Origin: Sulfuricaulis sp049587675
GTDB taxonomy: Bacteria > Pseudomonadota > Gammaproteobacteria > Acidiferrobacterales > Sulfurifustaceae
Direction: 5' to 3'
Length of the DNA stretch: 13,025 nucleotides
NCBI RefSeq assembly: GCF_049587675.1
Contig: NZ_JBAVEJ010000297.1
Location: forward strand, 1 to 13,025
Below the pieces are notes generated by a model, which was not told where the DNA came from, made no database searches, and saw only the letters and a program-made list of their open reading frames with translations. Below are positions 7,103 through 13,025 of this stretch, piece after piece. The translations under genes were made by a program, and so were the position numbers. Position 1 is the first letter of the stretch; the number at the start of each line of letters is the position of its first letter.

Positions 7103-7149
7103 TTTCCCTGTCGGGGAAACCGGATACCGGTACGGGCATGAGCAGCCCG
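7103..7149 (+). promoter_or_regulatory. Three tandem hairpins in the leader of the PhnD-like gene
   Basis: In 47 bases three perfect stems follow head to tail: TTTCCC/GGGAAA (7103-7108 with 7114-7119, loop TGTCG), ACCGG/CCGGT (7119-7123 with 7127-7131, loop ATA) and CGGGC/GCCCG (7133-7137 with 7145-7149, loop ATGAGCA). The first two share one base (7119), so they would stack closely or compete at that base. The block ends 41 bases before the preferred start at 7191. It fits no riboswitch class I know. It could be a structured leader, an RNA-stability element between the TRAP and signalling genes, or a protein operator. Confidence 0.4.
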
Positions 7150-7190
7150 ACCGACCCATAAATACAACGCTCTACTTCATCACAATCACT

Positions 7191-8045
7191 ATGCGCAGAA
7201 TGGCCCAAGCGTGGATTGCCCTGATCGCCCTGTCCGCGACAACTTCCAGCGCTTTGCCTGCGGAACCCGCTGCGATCGTCTTCGGCATTTTCCCGCGCTG
7301 GAACGCCCAGATCACCGTGCGGGACTTCACGCCGCTGGCCACGTTGCTCAGCCATGAACTCGGCAGGCCGATACGCATTGAAACCGACAAGGACTTCGAC
7401 TCCTTCATGCGCCGGGTATACGCCAGGGAATTCGACATTGTCCACCTCAACCAGCTTCAGTACCTGCACGCCCGTGAAGCGGCGAATTACCGGGCCATTG
7501 CCAAGATGTGCGACAACCCCGCGTGCACCATCAAGGCGATTATCATCACGCGCCGCGATACAAAACTCACCAAAGTAAGCGACCTCAAGGGCAAAACCAT
7601 CGCCTTCGGCGACCCCAGCGCGATGGTGAGCTATGTTCTGGCCAAGTCGCTGTTGCTTGAATCCGCGCTCGAACCCAGTCAGTACAAAACCGTTTTCACC
7701 AAAAATCCGCCCAACGCGTTGCTGGCGGTATATAACGGCGAAGCTGACGCCGCCGGCGTAAGTCTGTCCGTATTCCAGCGTCCGGAAATACTCCAGCGCA
7801 TCGATGTTCATCAGCTGCGAACGCTGGCGGAAAGCCGGCCGATTCCACACCTGCCTGTTGCCGTGCGCGGCGATATGGACGCGCAACTGGTGCGGAGCCT
7901 GCAGCGTATCCTGACCGGATTGACGCGGAGGCAGGATGGACGAGAGGCGCTCCGGAAAATTGGCATTGAGCGCTTCGAAGCGACCGATGACAACCAATAC
8001 GCCATTATCAGGGCGTTGATGGAGGAGGAAACCGGTGCGCACTAG
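7191..8045 (+). CDS. PhnD-like periplasmic solute-binding protein, likely partner of the adjacent sensor kinase
   Basis: Type 2 periplasmic binding protein of the phosphate/phosphite/phosphonate (PhnD) family, 284 residues from ATG 7191. The start gives a Sec signal peptide (MRRMAQAWIALIALSATTSSALPA). The mature chain shows FGIFPRWNAQI, DFTPLATLLSHELGRPIRIET, REFDIVHLNQLQYLHA, SDLKGKTIAFGDPSAMVSYVLAKSLLLE and KNPPNALLAVYNGEADAAGVS, in the usual order for the family. Two close cysteines (CDNPAC) could form a disulfide. The frame is open back to ATG 7077, but that extension crosses a hairpin-rich leader and looks non-coding, although AAAAGGA (7066-7072) would suit it. No ABC permease or ATPase gene lies nearby; the kinase gene begins 11 nt before this gene ends. 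I infer a sensing rather than an uptake role. The ligand is unknown and need not be a phosphonate. Confidence 0.82.
   Translation: MRRMAQAWIALIALSATTSSALPAEPAAIVFGIFPRWNAQITVRDFTPLATLLSHELGRPIRIETDKDFDSFMRRVYAREFDIVHLNQLQYLHAREAANYRAIAKMCDNPACTIKAIIITRRDTKLTKVSDLKGKTIAFGDPSAMVSYVLAKSLLLESALEPSQYKTVFTKNPPNALLAVYNGEADAAGVSLSVFQRPEILQRIDVHQLRTLAESRPIPHLPVAVRGDMDAQLVRSLQRILTGLTRRQDGREALRKIGIERFEATDDNQYAIIRALMEEETGAH
8021..8030 (+). promoter_or_regulatory. Strong Shine-Dalgarno site fixing the GTG start of the kinase
   Basis: GGAGGAGGAA lies inside the 3' end of the binding-protein gene. The second GGAGG ends 6 nt before GTG 8035, a near-optimal spacing that supports GTG 8035 as the kinase start. 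Confidence 0.65.
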
Positions 8046-9920
8046 CCGCTGGCTGCCCTGGCGGTACGGCATACAGGCACGCTTCCTGCCGCTGTTCGCT
8101 GTCTTCGTTATCGGCTCCATGGCCGTGCTGGGCGCGACGCTGTTTTTGAATCAGCGACAGATAACCCTGAGTCGGTTCGAGCAGGATACGCATGATCTGT
8201 TGCAGGTGCTCCAGGACAAAGGCAACGCCTACTCCACCTTTCTGGCGCGCATCGCCCCGCAGGGCATTCTGTCGCACGATTATCTTTTGCTTGAAGATTA
8301 CGCCGAGGAACTCTCGACTGACCCGGATGTGGTTTATGCCGTGATCCTTAACCACGCGCAACGACCGCTCACGCATTTCCTGAAAAAAAGCGGCTCCCCG
8401 GCTCAAACAGCCGATGCCGTCAGGGTTGAGCCGACGCAATTCGCGGAATCGCTCGCCAAGGCGCGGGCGGATTCCTCGCTGATGATCGCCAAACGCAACA
8501 TCCGGTATAACGACGCAAGCCTGGGAACCGTGGAGGTCGGCCTTTCGCAGGCAAAGATCGAGCACAATGTTGAACAACTCAAGACCAGCCTGGAACAGGA
8601 ATTACGCCGCATCGCCGTGCTCACGGGCGGCGAGATACTGCTCGCGCTGGTTATCCTGATCCTGCTGAGCAATTGGGTCTTCAACCGCCTGGTGGCGCGG
8701 CCGATCCAGGCGCTGGGGGCGGACATGGTGCGCGTACAGTCGGGCGATCTCGGCGCGCGCGCCCACGTCGATCGCGAGGACGAGATCGGCTGGCTGGCAC
8801 ACGGCTTCAACAAGATGGCCACCGATCTGCAAAGCCATGTCCGCAAGATCGAAGAACAGCGCCTTGCCTACAAGGAAACGCGCGACTACCTTGCAAACAT
8901 CCTCGACAACTCGGCGGACATGATCGCCACCACCGCGCTCGACGATTCGGTCGTCGAATTCAACGCCGCCGCCGAACGTATCCTCGGCTACTACCGTTCG
9001 GAAGTCGTGAATAAAAACTCATCTTCGATTTACTGCGATGCAACGGAGCGTGACCGTCTGTATGCCACCGTGCAAAACGGCAAACCGGTGCAGAACGCCG
9101 AAACGCGGCTCCGGCGCAAGGACGGTAAAACCATCGACGTGGAGCTCACCCTGTCGCCGTTGCGTGACAATGCCGGCAAACTCATCGGCACCATCTGCAT
9201 CGGGCGCGATATCACCCGCGCCAAAGCCATGCGCCGCGAGCTCATTCAGGCGGAAAAAATGGCGTCGGTGGGCCAGGTCTCCGCGTGGATCGCGCACCAG
9301 ATCCGCAATTCCCTGGGGGAAATCCTCATGTGCACCGCGGAGTTGCGCCCGGGCCGGGACAGCGCCGTGTCCGTCCGACACGCGCATCGCGATCTCACCA
9401 ACGCGATTACCGAAATGGACAACATGGTGTCCGACCTGCTGGATTACAGCCGGACGCTTTCATTGCACACGACGCGCGTCAACCTCAATGCCGCGTTGGA
9501 CGGGCTGCTTGGCGCGCATACGGCAAGCGGTTTGAACGGCCACCATCGAATCGAACGCGCGTTCGATCCCAACCTGCCGGAAGTGCAGATCGACGTGTTC
9601 AAGATGGAGCAGGCTCTCGGTAATGTATTCAAAAACGCGCTTCAGGCCATGCCGCAGGGCGGCACGCTGCGCGTGCGGACCTGCCGCGGTCCGGAGGCAA
9701 ATCAGGTTAGCGTGATCATCCAGGACAGTGGGGCGGGCATTCATCACGATGATCTGCCGAATGTGTTCCGGCCGTTTTTCACCACGAAGCCCGGAGGCAC
9801 CGGGCTCGGATTGGCCATCGCCGCGCGTATCGTAGAAGCCCATGGCGGCAGCGTGAGCGCGAGCAGTACGCCGGGCAATGGCGCCACCTTCACGTTTATC
9901 CTGCCGGAAGCTTCCAATTC

Positions 9921-9924
<4 letters not shown>
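8035..9924 (+). CDS. Membrane sensor histidine kinase (periplasmic sensor, HAMP, PAS, HisKA, HATPase)
   Basis: Two-component sensor kinase of 629 residues. Membrane helix 1 spans about 18-38, a periplasmic sensor domain of about 150 residues follows (40-192), and membrane helix 2 spans about 193-214. Next come HAMP (215-270), PAS (283-395, ending GTICIGRDITRAK) and the catalytic core. The H-box is SVGQVSAWIAHQIRNSLGEI with phosphoacceptor His421. ATP-binding motifs are QALGNVFKNALQ (N-box, Asn534), DSGAGI (G1, 564-569), PFFTTK (F-box) and GTGLGLAIA (G2, from 588). Most kinases have Glu right after the His; here it is Gln422. The GTG start has a strong ribosome site. The gene overlaps the binding protein by 11 nt and the response regulator by 4 nt (ATGA), so the three form one unit. 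The separate binding protein probably docks on the periplasmic domain; this is inference. Confidence 0.93.
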
Positions 9925-11342
<1,418 letters not shown>

Positions 11343-11410
11343 TGCCGGTCGCCCGACGCTATCCATGATTCACCGTGAGGAAACTCGCCGGTCGCGACGC
11401 GCCGGGTGAT

Positions 11411-13025
11411 TTATTTCCGCGCCAGTCCGTCGTTCACCGCGTTCCAATGTGCTCCGTGATCGGCGCTGCGGAACATGCCGCTGTTCCGCGACGCGGCATA
11501 GATCACCCCGTCGTGCGCCGGATCGATCCAGAGGCTGGACAAATCCGCAGTGCCGTCCTGGATGTCGACGGCGAACCATGCCGCATCGCCGGGTTGCCGG
11601 TGGAAAATCCGGCCCAGTATCAAGCTGGTGGCGTACAGCCCGTCGCCGCGCGGCGATTCCGTAATGGTCCCGACGCCGGGCGGGAACATGCCTTCCGCGG
11701 CGTTGACCCACTTTCCGCCGGCATCCCGGCGGGAAAGATCCGAATCGGTGGCGATCCAGAGTGACCCGGGCGTCGTTCCGGTTTCCGCGACCGCGGTGAA
11801 ATCGGAAGTGCTGTTTTCCTCCAGTCGCGCCCAGGTCTTGCCCTCATCATTCGACATCAGCGCCTGGTGCTCCATGAGCGCGTACAGGGTCTTCCCGTCC
11901 TTGCCGAGCGCCACGGCATGAATGGCGTCTTTTTGCGTCGGCACTGCGCGGCGCCGCCAGTCGACGGGCCCCACCCAAAGCTCGGACTTGCCGGCGGCGA
12001 AAACACGGCCGGTCTTGGGGTCCAGCACCATGTCGACACAGTCTTTACGCACCGCCGCGTGACGGCTGAAGACCCAGGAACCGTTCTGCCGATGTCCCTG
12101 GGCCAGACCTTTCGAACCGCAAACCCAAAGCGCCGGCGTGGTTGCCTTCTCATATAGCGCCTTGACGGGCACGCCAACACGCGCGTCGGGCAGACGCGTC
12201 CAAACGCCCTCGGCGGCCTGGAAATGGTAGACACCGTCATCGGCGGCGGCGTACAGCGATTCAGCGTCCGGCGCGCCGCTGAGATTTTTCAGGGCCGGAA
12301 CGGTAAGCACGCCGGGTGTTTCGTTCCAGGTCGTTCCCGCATCGGGGCTAGTGAATACCTTGGAGTAAAACGAGGTCGCCGCGATCAATCCCTTCGGATC
12401 GCCGGGAACAAAAGCCAGCCCGGTGATCGCCGGCGTGAAAGTCGATCCGCGGATCCGCGTCCAGGTCTTGCCCGCGTCCGGGGTTTTGAAAAATCCACCG
12501 ACGAACGACGTCCCCATGTAAACCGTGTCCGGATGGTGCGGGTCCACCAGCAGGGCCGTCACGGGAAGATTCGTCTGCCCGAAGGTTATGTTGCGCCAGG
12601 TATCGCCACCATCGTCGGACCGGTAGGCGCCGTTGGCCGTCCCGGCGTAGAGCGTCTCTGCGCGCCCCGGAGCCGGCGCTAGCGTGACGATGGAAGGCAC
12701 CGGCAGCCCATTCGATAATTGCGTCCAGCTTGCGCCGGCGTCGCGCGAACGGAACAGCCCGCGCGCGGTGCCCGCGTACAGGCTGCGCGCGGCATCCGGC
12801 GCGAGCGCCAGCACGGCGATATTGGCATGCTCCGGCTGATTCGCCAGTCGCGACCAGGTGGCGCCGGCGTCGTTGCTCCGCCACAGGCCGTGCACTGTGC
12901 CAGCGTAGATCGTCCTGGGATTCTTTGGGTCCGGCAACAGCGCCTTAACCTGCTCGTCGGCGAGCTCTGTCCCGATCATGATGCGCCAGGTAGCGCCGGC
13001 GTCGGTGCTCTTGAACAGCCCACCG
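11411..13025 (-). CDS. Asp-box (BNR) repeat beta-propeller protein, N-terminus beyond right edge
   Basis: The frame runs from the right edge to TAA 11411-11413 and gives at least 537 residues. The Met at 12979 is internal, because the upstream codons in frame read GGLFKSTDAGATWRI, another copy of the repeat. Asp-box motifs (S-x-D-x-G-x-T-W) recur: STDAGATW, SNDAGATW, SRDAGASW, SDDGGDTW, TPDAGKTW, SPDAGTTW, SNDEGKTW, SADHGAHW, with degenerate copies such as RRDAGGKW. Each sits in a 40-45 residue unit with YAGT-like strands, the pattern of sialidase, sortilin and Ycf48-like beta-propellers. Such proteins are usually exported and serve as binding scaffolds; most annotated glycosidase functions would be unsupported here. 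The signal peptide, if any, lies outside the window. It is convergent with the response regulator across 68 bases that contain no clear terminator. Confidence 0.8.
   Translation of the reverse strand, partial: GGLFKSTDAGATWRIMIGTELADEQVKALLPDPKNPRTIYAGTVHGLWRSNDAGATWSRLANQPEHANIAVLALAPDAARSLYAGTARGLFRSRDAGASWTQLSNGLPVPSIVTLAPAPGRAETLYAGTANGAYRSDDGGDTWRNITFGQTNLPVTALLVDPHHPDTVYMGTSFVGGFFKTPDAGKTWTRIRGSTFTPAITGLAFVPGDPKGLIAATSFYSKVFTSPDAGTTWNETPGVLTVPALKNLSGAPDAESLYAAADDGVYHFQAAEGVWTRLPDARVGVPVKALYEKATTPALWVCGSKGLAQGHRQNGSWVFSRHAAVRKDCVDMVLDPKTGRVFAAGKSELWVGPVDWRRRAVPTQKDAIHAVALGKDGKTLYALMEHQALMSNDEGKTWARLEENSTSDFTAVAETGTTPGSLWIATDSDLSRRDAGGKWVNAAEGMFPPGVGTITESPRGDGLYATSLILGRIFHRQPGDAAWFAVDIQDGTADLSSLWIDPAHDGVIYAASRNSGMFRSADHGAHWNAVNDGLARK

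Noticed and set aside
7103..7149. c-di-GMP, guanidine or cobalamin riboswitch in the PhnD-like leader
   Set aside because: The hairpin loops and linking bases do not match the conserved cores of these classes as I know them.
7038..8120. Minus-strand ORF of 360 codons opposite the PhnD-like gene
   Set aside because: It has no domain I recognise and lies opposite a protein with a signal peptide and a clear family fold; it also crosses the hairpin leader.
11344..11395. Direct repeat GCCGGTCGC (11344-11352 and 11387-11395) in the gap between the regulator and the propeller gene
   Set aside because: A nine-base GC-rich repeat is expected by chance here, and it forms neither a good terminator nor an attachment site.

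Overview
The window looks like a chromosomal segment of a Gram-negative, moderately GC-rich proteobacterium, most likely a gammaproteobacterium. The evidence is a close full-length match to YoaA-type helicases, a PgpA phosphatase, a lipoprotein with a lipobox, periplasmic signal peptides, a TatT-type TRAP transporter and sigma-54 regulatory parts. I cannot name the species. There is no tRNA, rRNA, CRISPR array, insertion sequence or phage gene that I can see. Genes are tightly packed, with repeated 4-nt start/stop overlaps.

Layout. (1) Positions 1-370 (minus) hold the N-terminal FHA domain of a protein that runs off the left edge. Upstream of it lie a strong intrinsic terminator (412-453) and a near-consensus sigma-54 promoter (489-504), both on the minus strand; together they bound a candidate small RNA of about 65 nt. 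A gene-free stretch of about 300 bases follows. (2) Positions 806-3240 (minus) hold a two-gene unit, yoaA helicase then pgpA phosphatase, joined by an ATGA overlap. (3) Positions 3327-7025 (plus) form a four-gene operon for a TPAT-class TRAP transporter: TatT lipoprotein, TatP binding protein, small permease, large permease, all overlapping. (4) Positions 7191-11342 (plus) encode an orphan PhnD-like periplasmic binding protein, a membrane PAS/HAMP histidine kinase and an NtrC-family sigma-54 activator. A leader with three tandem hairpins precedes this unit. (5) Positions 11411-13025 (minus) hold a partial Asp-box beta-propeller protein, convergent with the regulator.

How they may work together (inference). 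The binding protein has no ABC permease or ATPase beside it, so its likely role is to present a ligand to the adjacent kinase. The kinase would phosphorylate the activator, which would open sigma-54 promoters. The only convincing sigma-54 promoter I see in the window is the one at 489-504, which makes the candidate small RNA and/or the FHA gene a testable target. The TRAP operon beside this system may also be under its control, as DctB/DctD control TRAP genes in Pseudomonas, but I see no sigma-54 promoter in the gap upstream of it.
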